This document shows positions 43,638 to 54,856 of a stretch of DNA of 64,000 bases, piece after piece. The notes under the pieces are model-generated. The model did not search any database. It was not told the DNA's origin and worked only from the letters and a program-made list of their open reading frames with translations. Each line of letters starts with the position of its first letter. The first letter of the stretch is position 1. Made by a program: the position numbers and the translations under genes. Origin of the DNA: Zygaena filipendulae (lineage: Eukaryota > Arthropoda > Insecta > Lepidoptera > Zygaenidae); contig OU015675.1 of the NCBI GenBank assembly GCA_907165275.2, forward strand, positions 3,179,501-3,243,500, written 5' to 3'.

Positions 43638-44940
43638 TTTAACCGACTTCCAAAAAGGAGGAGGTTACGCATTCGGCTGTATGTTTTTTTTTTTATATTA
43701 CTCGAAGCTAGGGTTGGAACGATTTCGAAAATTCATTTTTTGTTTGAAAGCGTATACTCCCAATTAGGTCCTATTGCCACCAAGTGGGATCTGATGATGG
43801 GATCTTATGGTTTAAGAATCTTTATTATCCTCAAAAGATCTTGGGAAAATCGTGGGAACTCTTCAAAAATAATAGGCGATTTGGGTATTTTTTATAGTAA
43901 ATCGTTCATTTGCTTTCGGAAAGCAAAATTTGAAGAAGTGGAACTGATCATGAAGACCACAAGTGTTCATCGGAACTACTCAACAATAATACGTATTTCA
44001 CGGGTTTCGATTGGACCGATTTAGAAAATTGATTTTGTTGTTTGAAAGGGTATACTCCCAAGTTGGTCCCATTGTCACCAAATCGAGAACCTGATGATGG
44101 AATCATGAAGAAATCAAGAGAACTCTTCAAAAATTACAGACACACCTATAGCGATTTTTGTATTTTTTATAGTAAATCGTTTATTTGCTTTTGGAAAGCA
44201 AAATTTGAAGAAGTGAAACTGATGATGAAGACCACAGATGGTCATCGGAACTACTCAATAAAAGGTATTTCACGAGTTCCGATTCGTTAACTTTAATATG
44301 GTTCCTAAATAATTTATGCTCGTTACAATGTATATGGTAAAGTGGAACTGATGATGACGTACCAGGAGAACTCCTCAACAATCAACGTCCCTGTCGTCCC
44401 GTCGGTAAAAGCAGTATTTTGTAAAAGGCGATGAGCAATTGACATTAGGCTATTGTAACTTAGATAAATTACAAACGGACTCACTTGAAAGCAAGAAATA
44501 AACAAAATTTTAACAAAAAAATTAAAACTGACTTCCAACAACACAAAACTAAAAAGCTAAAAATAACAAAATATCGATTTTATCCAACAGACAAAATACA
44601 CGTAAGTTTATTTTTGGTAGTTATTACCAGTAGTTATTATACCAGTACTAGTAGTTATTATTGGTTTATTCTACCACTTGACTACTATTATTATTTGAAG
44701 TCGGTGACAAGCCAAATATGGCGTAGGTACATGGGCTAAGTCCAGTCCCGCCACGAGTTCGTTGTGAGCTGAACAACCCAAGTGGGTAGACGTAAGCGGG
44801 CTTGGCACCGAATTTAAATCAAAAAGTGGTAGCACAAACCAACAATAGTATTACATGTGTTTTTGTCTGATGGATTAAGTCGGTATTTTGTTATTTTTAG
44901 CTTTTTAGTTTTATGTTTTTCATATTTAAAAAAAATGTGG
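43638..44940 (-). mobile_element. Long-hairpin element nested in the hAT element
   Basis: Opens AACCGACTTCCAAAAAGGAG (plus strand) and carries about two and a half ~270-bp monomers (GATGATGGGATCTTATGG, GAAAGCAAAATTTGAAGAAG, GGTCATCGGAACTACTCAA). A hairpin domain with GACAAGCCAAATATGGCG and GTAGCACAAACCAACAATAG follows. Frames in it, such as the 149-codon one at 43575, are repeat-derived. Confidence 0.75.
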
Positions 44941-45298
44941 TGTCGAAAACGATAGAGCTTAGGTAGGTATAGCGGTTTTTGAGTACGATTCTCTGTAAAA
45001 TCAAAGTTTTTTTAGTATTTCATTATTTTCAACTTGTACTTTCATGCATAAAATAATCTACATGGAAGCTACAACAGATAAAAGTAAAAAATGAAAAATT
45101 TACGTTCCAGCGAATCTGACCTGAATTAACAACTTTAAATTAAAATTTTGTAGGTTTGTATCTATAAAGTGATAGGAAAATAATGGGAAGTGTTATGGTT
45201 AATAGCGATTTTTTTACTAAACTGAGGAAAAATACCATCAGAGGTGCACATGTGATGTGATAAAAACGTATTTCGTGATCAGAAGAACAAAGAACTAC

Positions 45299-45556
45299 CT
45301 AATTACCTGACGTAGCTTCACGACCGACATAAAGCAATCTGAAATCTTTGAAGTAAGTCGGTGATTTGGGATCCCTCAGCACTTTAAAGATGGTACAAAG
45401 AATATGTGTAATGCGCCTGGCGAATATGTAAACCACACACATTTTGCAGCCGCTCCAACTTATCGCGTTACTATGTCTAGTTGTTGTATACGTATGCTGT
45501 AAATCTTTGTGTTGTGTCAAATAAAGTTTTTTCAATTTCAATTTTCAATTTCAATT
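45299..45556 (+). mobile_element. Retroposon 3' tail
   Basis: The plus strand ends AAATAAAGTTTTTTCAATTT followed by CAATTT-type repeats, like the 3' end of a retroposed element. The minus-strand peptide containing FKVLRDPKSPTYFKDFRLLYV resembles frames seen in such repeats, but I cannot assign the family firmly. Confidence 0.35.
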
Positions 45557-46499
45557 ACTCTTCTGTCAGATTCATACAGCACACATCGGCGTAAACAAAA
45601 AGAAGGTTACTCCTTGGATTAGTAAAATGAGGAGAAAATTTGGGAAATAACGCAGAAAACTCAGAGAAGTGAATAATTTTCGTCCATATGACGAGATACG
45701 GAAAAATAGGTACTATTGAAACAAAAAGATGTTTTTGACCGTAGAAGATTTTAAAATTTACAGTCAACAGAAGAAAAATTTGATAAATTTTGGAAATTTT
45801 CCCAAAATTTTTTCCAAATCCGAATTCATCGCGCACCGCACGTGATAAAAGTCATCGACTATTTTTTGAGCACAGAGGTACAATATGACGGGAAATAAAA
45901 ATCGAAATTCTATTAATTCCATTTAGTTCGTCAGTTACATATAACATAATATAAATAAATAATATGGATAGATTTGCTTTGAACGTGGAAAAAAGTAGAA
46001 GAGTTAGGTACAAACTAGTTTTGGGAAGTGAAATCACAATAGCTTACTTCCAAGTCTCAAGGATGTTGGATGAAGTTAAAGAAAAGGGATAGAGAAACAA
46101 CATATATAAGGATAATTGTAAAAACATATATACAGCCAAACGCAGAAACTTCTCCTTTTAAATGAGAAATATACCATACGGCACGTAGTTTCAAATCAGA
46201 AAATTTGTTTTAACGAGAAAGAATTGACAGATTTTGTGTTTATTTTACAATAATAGATACAAACTTCCATAGGGGTTCGTTACGAACTAATAATTTATAG
46301 AGTTTTAAAAATGAATATTTGTTCGTTCATTCAGGTTCATTCGTATATTTCTATTCAAATTACGATGAAACTTTGGTGAAAAGCCACAACCTTGCGAAGA
46401 TTTTTCTAAGGTCTAATTAAAGTAGGTACCTATTTAGGTCTTCAGGGGGGGCAATTGCCCCCAGTGCCCCCCCTGGATCCGCCCCTGGTATAGTATGAT

Positions 46500-47935
46500 A
46501 ATATCTATGCTACGGCAGTCGACACTGAGAGTCGAGAGCTTACAGGGTTGTTACAGACGTACGATTTGTGAAATACAATTATCGATTGGTAGAACTTTCT
46601 GGGGCCTATCAATATCTCTCTATCAGTCTTAAACTCTGGACATGAAAAGCATATTATGATCGGTTCTTCTGACCAAACTAGTGTTAAAAAGTAGTTTGAT
46701 CGGATGTTGAGATCCCACCATATTATGCTGTTCATATCCAGAACTATAAATCGAAATGTCGACAACATCAACTTTACACACAGTGGACTCGTTATTTCAC
46801 ACAATCTCATATCTATACTTACAGGCTAAGGTTGTTTTTTTAATCATAAAAAGAAATATTGTCTAAAGGTTTTACTGCAACGCTCACAAGAAGGATAACT
46901 TTTATCCCAACGACAGCGGAATTTTATGCATTTATATATCCTATAGTTATATGATGTTTAATTTGTTTATTATATTTTATCAACTATATTGAATTATTAA
47001 TAGTGAAAACTTTACAAACACGACCAAACGTACTTTCTGCACGTGTTGAAGGTTGACTGGTAGAAAATGCCAGTGTCATTAAGTGTGCCTTTAGTGTCAT
47101 GTTTTGCAGAAAGTTTAAATAAAAATTAAATAATAAATTTAAAGATGAGTCATTACAATTTGGAAATTTTGCACATATTATTATATGTACGATATTATTG
47201 TATGAAGCGTTTAATACAAGTTCAGTTCTATAGAACTGTTTGTTTTCGTTGATGAATAGTACCTACAGCTGTATAGCTGAAGACCTAAGTCACTGGGGCA
47301 TTGCAGGTCACAGGCTCAGTAAAGTGACGACTTGGAATGGATATGCAAGCGTACAATACCAAACCAAAACCAAATCCAACCTAAACAAACTGAAACAAAA
47401 TCAAACCAAAATTGAAACAAAGTCAAATGCACTGATACTTAGAAACGCTAATGAGTATCATTAGACGGATAGTTAATGAGAATGTCACCATTTACAGGCG
47501 TCAGTTGGTATAGGTAGGTACTCTTAGTTTAAGTTAGTTTATGCAGGCATTGCAAGGGTTCCCGAAAACAAAGCGCGTGCTGAGATTACAAAGAGATCTA
47601 CTTAAGTTAATTACCTCACAACATTTATTAGATTTAGGACTCAACATAAAATTAGCTTAATTAAACTAAAGATTCGAGAAGGTCTGGGACATAAAATGTT
47701 GGTCAAAGATTTGTAAGTAATATATCCGATTACTTAAATAAAAAATCCAGTTTAACTTGAAATGTTGGTATATAAACAAGAGTTTCTTAATAATCAATTT
47801 TTCATCATTAAAACTTCCAAATAATACTGATCGTTTCCTGTATTTGATTGATCGTCGATTTTACGTAAAAATAAAAAAAACAATAATATTATTAGACATT
47901 TTCAAAGGGCGCTATTTGGTTCCAAAGAGTTTGTG
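46500..47935. other. Unassigned DNA
   Basis: Several frames under 101 codons (for example 46810-46505 on minus) show no recognised domain or gene structure. Confidence 0.4.
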
Positions 47936-47939
47936 CTAC

Positions 47940-48125
47940 TAGAAAATTGACAAGCCCGTTTTTGTAAATAAATATCATATTTATGATGTAGGTAGGTACA
48001 TACTTAATCACCCAGACTCAGGGTAAACACAAATATTCCTCACACAAACAGGCACAACGCGGGAATCGAACGGGTGACATAATTATTTTCAACTAGAAAA
48101 TACTCTACCACTATGCTTTGGTCTT
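47940..48125 (-). mobile_element. tRNA-derived SINE (second family)
   Basis: On the minus strand an A-box-like ATAGTGGTAGAGTATTTT is followed by a B-box GTTCGATTCCCGCG and a body with TTGTGTTTACCCTGAGTCTG. The head resembles a tRNA but shows no mature-tRNA structure I can complete. Confidence 0.6.
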
Positions 48126-48440
48126 CTCGTGTTGTTTTATTTCACGTTCAAATTAATTGCTCTATTTTTTTCTCATTTATTAAAGTTTACTTCAGCAGGG
48201 CAAAATAATGATGCATTTTTGGTTGCTATCATATTTCAGTTTCAATCAGAAAAATGGCGATTTTGTGATTAATTAATCGTCACAAAATCTCTATTTTTCT
48301 GACTGTAACTCAGAAGAATAACTAGGTAGCATATTCTTCTGAGGACTGTAAACTGAAATCTGACAGACAACTTCAACTTTTAAAGTATGTTTATTTTGCT
48401 TTATTACTAGATATTGAGGGTGTAAACATGTAGGTGTATT
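48126..48440. other. Unassigned DNA with short palindrome
   Basis: GAAAAATGGCGATTTTGTGA and its imperfect complement TCACAAAATCTCTATTTTTC flank AATTAATCG near 48249-48302; the outer arms also pair in part. Otherwise nothing is recognised. Confidence 0.45.
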
Positions 48441-48446
48441 GTAATT

Positions 48447-48513
48447 ACTTTTACTCCCGGAATTCCCGCGGGAACTCTGAAATTACCGCGGGTGAAACCG
48501 CGGGCACAGCTAG
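48447..48513 (+). mobile_element. Helitron 3'-end fragment
   Basis: CCCGGAATTCCCGCGGGAAC, GCGGGTGAAACCGCGG and GCACAGCTAG followed by T. Very well conserved but only ~65 bp long. Confidence 0.6.
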
Positions 48514-49012
48514 TAATGCACGAAAGTCGGAAAAAATTGTTTATAACGAGTTTTTAAATTTTTTTTTTTTTAAACTTCAGGATTTTTTTCCCTGCCATGA
48601 CTAAGTAATGCGCTGTACGGTTCGACTTTCGAGTATGCATATGGCTACACTTACTGAGTACTAATTACACGCGAGACCTTCATTCGATTTGAGTACTCCA
48701 TACTCTAGACGTCTCCTTGTTAGTTGGAGAAGACCTAAAGAACTGGTGAACAATTAAAATGATGTCTTAAATGTAAACACGCTTAAATTTTTTTTCAGGC
48801 GCTATTCGAGCAAGCATCTGGTGAATTTAACTACGGTCTCCCTTTATAGCTGTATCAACCCTGCAGTTCATTAGCTGGGGATGAGCTCATTTGCGAACAC
48901 ATTGAGACCTCCATGAGTGTAATAATATGCAGCACTGCTAGGGTTGTGACTTGCGCGGACACACCGCTTTTGAGGTTGTAGAACCTATATTATCTATCTA
49001 TCTATCCATCTA

Positions 49013-49257
49013 TACATGGACGCAGATAAGCAATAACATATTAACCCACAAAACAAAGTTATTGATTCAGAACGATTTATTGAGATTTAAAGAACGTTTT
49101 TTAATTATGTGTTTACCTCATCACAATGTTTAAATATGTAACTAAATATTGAACATAAAAATTGTTGACACAAAATGGCGCTATAATTTTAAAACTTTAA
49201 TTTACTCAATATTTCTCCAGTGTGGGTTAACACACTATTGCTTATCTATGTCCACAT
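49013..49257. mobile_element. MITE with GGACGCAGATAAGCAATA termini (copy 1)
   Basis: The left end GGACGCAGATAAGCAATAAC and the complement of the right, GGACATAGATAAGCAATAGT, are ~33-bp inverted repeats ending in TTAACCCACA. The body (ACAAAATGGCGCT, ACTAAATATTGAACATAAAA) is shared with 63518-63763. Confidence 0.8.
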
Positions 49258-49299
49258 AAAAAATGCTTTGTCCTGAATGACTGATGAGGCACAACCTAA

Positions 49300-49365
49300 A
49301 CCGCTGATCGTAGACCATCAGGTGTACCACTTGCCCGTTTGCCCCCTATGACATAAAAAAAAAAA
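49300..49365 (-). repeat. Fragment of the GGGCAAACGGGCA repeat
   Basis: CATCAGGTGTACCACTTGCC, CGTTTGCCCCCTATGACATA and a poly-A stretch: the reverse of the start of the 33125 repeat. Confidence 0.55.
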
Positions 49366-49375
49366 AGAAGTGAAT

Positions 49376-49442
49376 TAGGCTATTTTGGAGTTCCTGTGGA
49401 AGTTCCGAACCTCATGCGGGTGAAACCGGGGGGCACAGCTAG
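49376..49442 (+). mobile_element. Helitron 3'-end fragment
   Basis: TTAGGCTATTTTGGAGTTCC, then GCGGGTGAAACCGGGGGGCA and CAGCTAG followed by T; close to the module at 5400-5465. Confidence 0.55.
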
Positions 49443-49524
49443 TCATAAATAAATTAAAGAATGTTTGAATGTTCAATTAATTAAAACAATCACGAACTAG
49501 AAATTTGATCGATTTTATCACCTA

Positions 49525-50043
49525 CTAGCTGTGCCCCGTGGTTTCACCCGCCGCAATTTCGAAGATCCCACAGGAATTCCGGGATATAAAGTACCTACAC
49601 CCTGAGGGAAAAATAGGGGCTTGTTCGGTTAAGTTTGCGGCCGAAAAGTTCCCCACCGAAGATTGGACCACGATACTTCTGCTACCGGTGGTCGATTGGG
49701 CACCATATTTGGTCATTATACTCTCCCGTAGTTGACACTGTGCAGGGTCGGCACTGCGCCTGCTGGTCACTGATATTGTGTCACCAACATATCCTTCGGG
49801 CAACGAAGGGCGACCGAAACCTCTTCGGTCTGATTGATTTCTCTCCCTATGTATATTTCATGAGATTTTATCAGCGTTAATTTCGGAGTTACCGCGGGAT
49901 TTCTTGGATAAAAAGTAACCTATGTCCTTCTCTGTACCTCTGAAAACGTGCGTACAAAATGTCATGATGATCGGTGGAGCCGCTAAGGCGTGAAAGCGTA
50001 ACAGAGAGACAAAGTTACTTACGCATTTATAATATTAGTAGAG
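49525..50043 (-). mobile_element. Helitron with ~280-bp foreign insert
   Basis: The 3' end (CTAG, hairpin, AATTCCGGGATATAAAGTAC) is at 49525-49595. The 5' part (TAACCTATGTCCTTCTCTGT, CGGTGGAGCCGCTAAGGCGT, GCATTTATAATATTAGTAGA) is at about 49870-50043. Between them lies a GC-richer segment (49596-49865) of unknown origin. A piece of the 3' module (AATTTCGGAGTTACCGCGGG) repeats after it. Confidence 0.6.
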
Positions 50044-50084
50044 ATTTAAAACAAGGGTCAAACCAGCGCCAACTGCAATTTTTT

Positions 50085-50312
50085 TAATAACACTTAACGG
50101 CACAGTCATATCTACATGATCCCACACTATATATAGGCTTGTGTCGTGGAAATATATATATATATATATATATGTATAAACACGCCTAGAATGGAAAGTG
50201 GAATCCAGTATTCATTATACAAAGTCCACCTCCACCGGGAATCGAACCCAGAACGTCTTGATATATAGCGAGCAGGCAAAACTGCTAGAACGAGTAACTT
50301 CAAAGACACTTC
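50085..50312 (-). mobile_element. tRNA-derived SINE, reverse copy
   Basis: On the minus strand: CTAGCAGTTTTGCCTGCTCG, B-box GGGTTCGATTCCCGG, body with CCACTTTCCATTCTAGGCGT, an (AT)n expansion, TTTCCACGACACAAGCC and GTGGGATCATGTAGAT. It matches the SINE at 3720 and has the clearer B-box. Confidence 0.75.
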
Positions 50313-50393
50313 ATTTAAAATGAAAAAGATCAGAATAAAGATATAGGTTATAGGTACTACGCTATGAACTAAACAAGTCGAGCAAAATTATAA

Positions 50394-50918
50394 TCCTTAC
50401 TAATATTATAAAAGCGAAAGTAACTCTGTGTGTCTGTCCGTCTGTTACGATTTCACGCCGGTTCAACCGATCATCATGAAATTTTGCATATACGTTGTCA
50501 GGGGTACAGAGAAGGACAGGACACTTTTTATCTCGGAATGGGGATGTTGACTACTTTTGAAAATCAAAATTCTAATTAGTCCGTCAGGTTGAAAATAAAA
50601 AAACAATAGACACGTATTTTTTGCTTTTTCAAATAAATTAAAATATACAGAGATAAAGCGCATTAAAGTTTAGGGTGAGGGGGGTCGTGACGTCACTAAC
50701 CGCTAAAACCGCCATACAAACTGTCAGAATAGTGACGTCACGCGAAATTTCAACTCAATATATGGCCGTTATTTTTTGTTTACGTAAAAAAAGAAAAAAT
50801 ACGTGTCCAATATTTTTTAATAACCTACAAGACAGACTAAAAAATAAAAATTAGTCAACATGCCTATTCCTGCGGGAACTCTCAACTTATCACCGGTGAA
50901 ACCGCGGGGAACAGCTAG
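50394..50918 (+). mobile_element. Helitron split by a CRE element
   Basis: 50394-50538 (TCCTTACTAATATTATAAAA to TTTTTATCTCGGAA) and 50867-50918 (TTCCTGCGGGAACTCTC, CCGGTGAAACCGCGGGGAAC, AGCTAG) join perfectly across the insert. Confidence 0.85.
50539..50866 (+). mobile_element. CRE-bearing inverted-repeat element in a Helitron
   Basis: Full-length copy with both TGACGTCA sites. Removing it restores CGGAATTCCTGCGGG, the conserved Helitron sequence, so the insertion caused no duplication or at most a 2-bp AT one. The border is best read as TGGGGATG...CATGCCTA between CGGAA and TTCC. Confidence 0.85.
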
Positions 50919-50919
50919 T

Positions 50920-51470
50920 ATTATATAATACCGCACAAACTAAGTTACATGAAATTGCACTATAAACAAACTTCACTTCTTTATCAACCCGTCAAGTTAT
51001 TTCGAGGCTTTATAGTGTTTATAAAAACATGACTCGGTCGAATGAGACTTCAACTTCCTAACATCCAGTGCAACTCCAACAAAGATTTATGATAAGCCCG
51101 ACTTTGATAAGTTGAATACAGCTCTTCTATTCATCATTATTTCAGGAAAATGCTTTGCTAGGTTATATTCAAGAATGAGAAAATATAGAGCCTATATCTA
51201 GTAAGATTTAAAGTTTCAGTATAAACAAGCATATTGAGAAACCCGTCATTTACGTTCATATAAAGACACATACCTACTGACGGATATCAGAGAAAAAAAA
51301 CTCAAGTTTCTAGTCAAGATAGATTTTTAATAAAAACCTAAGTCACTAAATACGCGTTAATCCATCTATCTCCATTCCAAATTTCATCCAAATCCGTCCA
51401 GCCGATTCAGCAAGTAAAGAAGAAGAGTAACAACATACCTACACAAATATTTGCACTTACAATTTCATTA
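50920..51470. other. Unassigned DNA
   Basis: No gene or clear repeat. CCAAATTTCATCCAAATCCG near 51377 is a Helitron body block and may be a remnant. Confidence 0.4.
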
Positions 51471-51476
51471 TACCCA

Positions 51477-51625
51477 CTAGCTGGTTCGCGTTAATTTCGG
51501 TGTTTCCACAGGAATTCTATGGTAAAAAGTGCTCTATTTCCTTTTCTGTACCTCCGACTACGTGATGCAAAATTTCTTACGATGATTAGTTAAATAAATA
51601 AATAAATGATTAGTTGGATTTAAAG
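51477..51625 (-). mobile_element. Helitron fragment
   Basis: CTAG at 51477, then TCGCGTTAATTTCGGTGTTT, AAAGTGCTCTATTTCCTTTT and CGATGATTAG blocks, much diverged. The 5' end is indistinct. Confidence 0.5.
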
Positions 51626-51639
51626 CGTGAAATCGTGTC

Positions 51640-52115
51640 AAACAAACAAAAACAAACTGCGCATTCTTCGCAAAATTCGCATTTTAGTAAGTAGTAAGTA
51701 TATATGTCTTCTTGGGCAACTCTTTTTGGGCCCACATCTTTACAGTAAAATAAATAGCAAAATGAAGATCTTTCAACTAAATGGATTTGAAATGAAACTG
51801 AAACTTAAAACTTGGCTGACCACCCTAAACTACAGTGAAACAGAAGACCTCTTGCAAATGTACTATGCTACCTAAGTTCTCCCAAATGTACACAGATTTA
51901 CATTTACACAAACACACATACTAATGCACACACCCTTACGCACTATTACATACGCACTACATTAATTACGTACCAAGCTAAGGCACGGAGACCTGGAGGG
52001 TTGAAATACAGGCATTGCCTAGTTTAACCTCCAGTCTCCCATAAATAGTTTACAATATTGAAGTTGTATTTTGAAAAAATTGTTTGTGGTTAAATAAACT
52101 TATTATTATTATTTT
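51640..52115 (+). mobile_element. 5'-truncated LINE 3' end
   Basis: The last ~60 codons of a reverse-transcriptase polyprotein remain (FLGPHLYSKINSKM, FQLNGFEMKLKLKTWL, then a stop at about 51875). This pattern resembles the C-terminus of CR1/Jockey-type LINEs. A 3' UTR follows and ends AAATAAACTTATTATTATT. Family assignment is by pattern only. Confidence 0.55.
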
Positions 52116-52200
52116 TCATTTATTGGTCTTAAATTTAGGTTTTTTACAGTATAAATTTACAGAATAATAAATATTATAAAAAACCTAAACCTAGTGTGCT
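52116..52200 (-). mobile_element. 3' end of a LINE, reverse
   Basis: Reverse complement of the terminal ~80 bp of the 16625-16870 element (TTTTTTACAGTATAAATTTA, ATTTATTGGTCTTAAATTTA), joined to the (TTA)n tail of the preceding LINE. Confidence 0.55.
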
Positions 52201-52900
52201 AGGTTATTAAATTATTACTAAACATTGTTATTATGTATTTAAATAAAACTTTATTTTATATATGAATTAAATTAATTTAAAAAGTTGAATTTAGCGTAGC
52301 TAGATGTTATCTAAACTGCACATCGGTATGTAACAATGACGTCGCCAGAGACCTAATCTAGGCTTGTGTAATACTTGTAAGGCTTGCACCATAATTACCG
52401 GAATGAAGACGCCGTGGCTAGAATTAGTGTAACTCCTTATTAAACTTACCGAGCAAGAGCAATTACTTAATTCAATTCACTTGTGATATCGTCAGAGTTT
52501 GCCGTGTAGTTTTGTCGAGATGATATAAAAACTTCTTACGTGTGCAAAACACGAAACTAAAAATATTTTTTACCCTTAAGTAATACATTAAAGTTACTTT
52601 GTATAAGGTTTTTGATTTTCCCTCGAGAAAAACACCATTTCGCAAGAGACTGTTATGCATATGAAAATGAATGTTGGTTTTTTCTTAATATGGTTCTTCC
52701 GCTTATAAAACTTTTTTGGTTTGTAATATAAGAGACTCATTATGTCGCGTCACCAACTCACCAGGCACAGCTTCTAGTTATACAAAACATAGAAATATTT
52801 ATTACACAACAAAAACAATGTTTCACGAATTCTATCTCGGGAATTAAAAGAAAGAATATTATGCTGCAGAAGAATGGGCTAGTTTACAAAATGATGTTTT
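52201..52900. other. Unassigned DNA
   Basis: About 0.7 kb without recognised features. Confidence 0.4.
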
Positions 52901-52904
52901 TTTT

Positions 52905-53070
52905 TCGTCATTCATTTACGTAGGTATTTTCACTGTTTTACTAAAAAAAATATAACGGCGATACGTTTAGTATAGCGATGTCGCGTGAGGTCACGTCTTG
53001 CTGTTTATACGACGTTATAACGTCACCGTCCGTCGCTTCTGGACTTTAATTCGCTTCAATTGAGCAATTT
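52905..53070. repeat. Strongly diverged CRE-element relative
   Basis: ATATAACGGCGATACGTTTA, GTCGCGTGAGGTCACGTC and ACGTCACCGTCCG recall the order of blocks in the CRE family, but no intact TGACGTCA remains. A terminal piece of the long-hairpin family (CCTCCTCCTTTTTGGGAAAT) follows at 53186-53213. Confidence 0.45.
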
Positions 53071-53253
53071 TTTCGTAATTTCAAAACCGAAATATATTAT
53101 TGTAGGTGTCTATTGGAGATAGGGCAGCTAGGACAGCTAGCTACTCGTAGGTAAAAGAAAAAAAACATACGCGGTGAATTGAGAACCTCCTCCTTTTTGG
53201 GAAATCGGTTAAAAAAAGAGACATTTTTTACAAAAATATTACATTGTATTTAA

Positions 53254-53610
53254 ATCGTCAGCACAGTAGCTGCCAGCCACTTGGGTCGCTCTACCCTCTT
53301 CCCGGCAGCTGCCGCAGAAGATGCTGCCAGCAGAAAGCGGCTGAAATACGCGGAATTGGAGCCGCAATATAAATTCACTCCTATCGCAGTAGAGACACTC
53401 GGCAGCTGGGGTGCGGACGCCAAGACATTGGTGCGTGAGTTGGGGAACCGTATTAGAGACCAATGCGGTGACTCCCGTTCCGGCTCGTTCCTGGTGCACA
53501 GGTTGGCCATTGCGATTCAGTGCGGGAATGCGGCCAGCCTCATGGGCACCCTTGCACCAGGAACGGTCAGGGGCGGGTTATTTGATGTAAGCAGTAGGAT
53601 TGACAGTTAG
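53254..53610 (+). pseudogene. C-terminal fragment of a retroelement protein
   Basis: An open frame of 118 codons, without its own start (preceded by TAA at 53251), encodes RKRLKYAELEPQYKFTPIAV, ETLGSWGADAK and VHRLAIAIQCGNAASLMGTL and ends in TAG. This pattern (VETLG..G, AIQ.GNAAS..GT) is familiar from C-termini of reverse-transcriptase proteins of non-LTR elements in many invertebrates; I recall the pattern, not a specific element. The body is GC-richer than its flanks, another sign of insertion. It is most likely a 5'-truncated insertion, not a host gene. Confidence 0.55.
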
Positions 53611-54250
53611 TTATATGTACTTTATTATAACTATTCGCGTTATTTTGACGTTAAATTCTATCTATACATATAATAAAATTGTAACTATAGATAAGTTTTA
53701 TAAGACTGAAAGGAAACAGATTTCTATAAATATTAAATGATAAAATATTTATACTTACCGATGATTATAACATCAACAATACCTAATTACTCGTGTAATA
53801 TAAATGGAAATACAAACTTGTAAACAGGTGGGGACGTAAATAGTTTAGAACTTTGTCAAATTACTGACAAAACTCTGTCAGAACTGCGAAAGTTTAGAGG
53901 CGTCCGCAACTCTAGTTTCGACGTTCAAGGTAAATGGGTGTTTTACGACACATCTCTGTTTAATTATGTTGCTATCAGGGCCATCTTTAGCCATGCAGGG
54001 GCTCCTGGGCACACAGTTTGGGCATCTTTAAAAAAATAGGAGTAGGCTCAGACCAAATAAAAACTAAAGACGGAACGTCTCGAACAACGAAGTGAAGCCG
54101 GTTGCGTATGCATGTGGTGCTTAGGAAAGTGTCACAACGATTCCCAGGTATGGTGTCTTTTTCTTGTAAGTGTGTGCGTGTTTCTGTGTACGTGAACGGC
54201 GTGGTGTCTTTTTCCTGGCTTCACTTGTTTGTTCTACGCGTTCCGTCTTT
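53611..54250. other. Unassigned DNA
   Basis: Partly repeats a GTCTTTTTC(T/C)TG segment at about 54145 and 54200. Nothing recognised otherwise. Confidence 0.4.
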
Positions 54251-54254
54251 CTGT

Positions 54255-54425
54255 CTGTAGGTCTGTCTGTCTGCTACGCTTTCACGCCTTAACGGCTCAA
54301 CCGATCATCATGAAATTTAGCATACACATTGTCAGGGGTACAGGGAAGGACATAGGGTAGTTTTTGTACCGGAATTCCCGCGAGAACTCCGAAATTAATG
54401 CGGGTAAAACCGTGGAGAACAGCTA
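54255..54425 (+). mobile_element. Helitron, 5' end altered
   Basis: CTGTCTGCTACGCTTTCACG, CCGATCATCATGAAATTTAG, GGGAAGGACATAGGGTAG, AATTCCCGCGAGAACTCCG, GCGGGTAAAACCGTGG and GAACAGCTAG followed by T. Confidence 0.7.
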
Positions 54426-54856
54426 GTAATAATAATATGATAAGAAATTTAACAAATAAGTTATATGCATTTGTACTAGTTATATTTTTCTATTGTTTTT
54501 CTAATGATCGTAAACTTAAAATTTTACAAAATGATTGTAAATTAAAAATGATGAAAGCAAGGTGACCTAACATAGGCAGGTGACCCACAACGAGTGTTAT
54601 GAAAAGTAGGTAACTTATACGTGACGAAATAAATTTATGATAGTGATTAAATACATATTATGTTGGAATTTTTTATTTAAGTACCTACCTAACGGTATAG
54701 TTATTTTTTCCTCTATATGTTTCTATGTTTCTATTTCACTCACAAAATGCAACAAATTTTTATTGTAAGCTATCTTTTAAGTATTCAATCATTTTCAGTT
54801 TCAACATCTGAAAATAAAAACGGTATTAAAAAAGGTTCAGGAAGTAGGTAATACAA

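Larger units (their letters stand above)
43461..46487. mobile_element. 3-kb hAT-type element with perfect 8-bp target duplication
   Basis: Bounded by CAGGGGCGGATCCAGG and its near-exact reverse complement CCTGGATCCGCCCCTG. GTATAGTA immediately flanks both sides (43453-43460 and 46488-46495). The 8-bp duplication and CAGGGGCGG terminus fit the hAT superfamily. No transposase frame was found. The interior holds a nested long-hairpin element (43638-44940) and a retroposon-like tail near 45556. Subterminal GGGG/CCCC runs match the short MITE at 12191. Confidence 0.85.

Noticed and set aside
43575..44024. 149-codon frame as a host gene
   Set aside because: It lies within the nested hairpin element and its sequence is repeated in the other copies.
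47940..50312. Functional tRNA genes from B-box sequences near 48065 and 50235
   Set aside because: No complete cloverleaf could be drawn; both have long non-tRNA bodies typical of SINEs.
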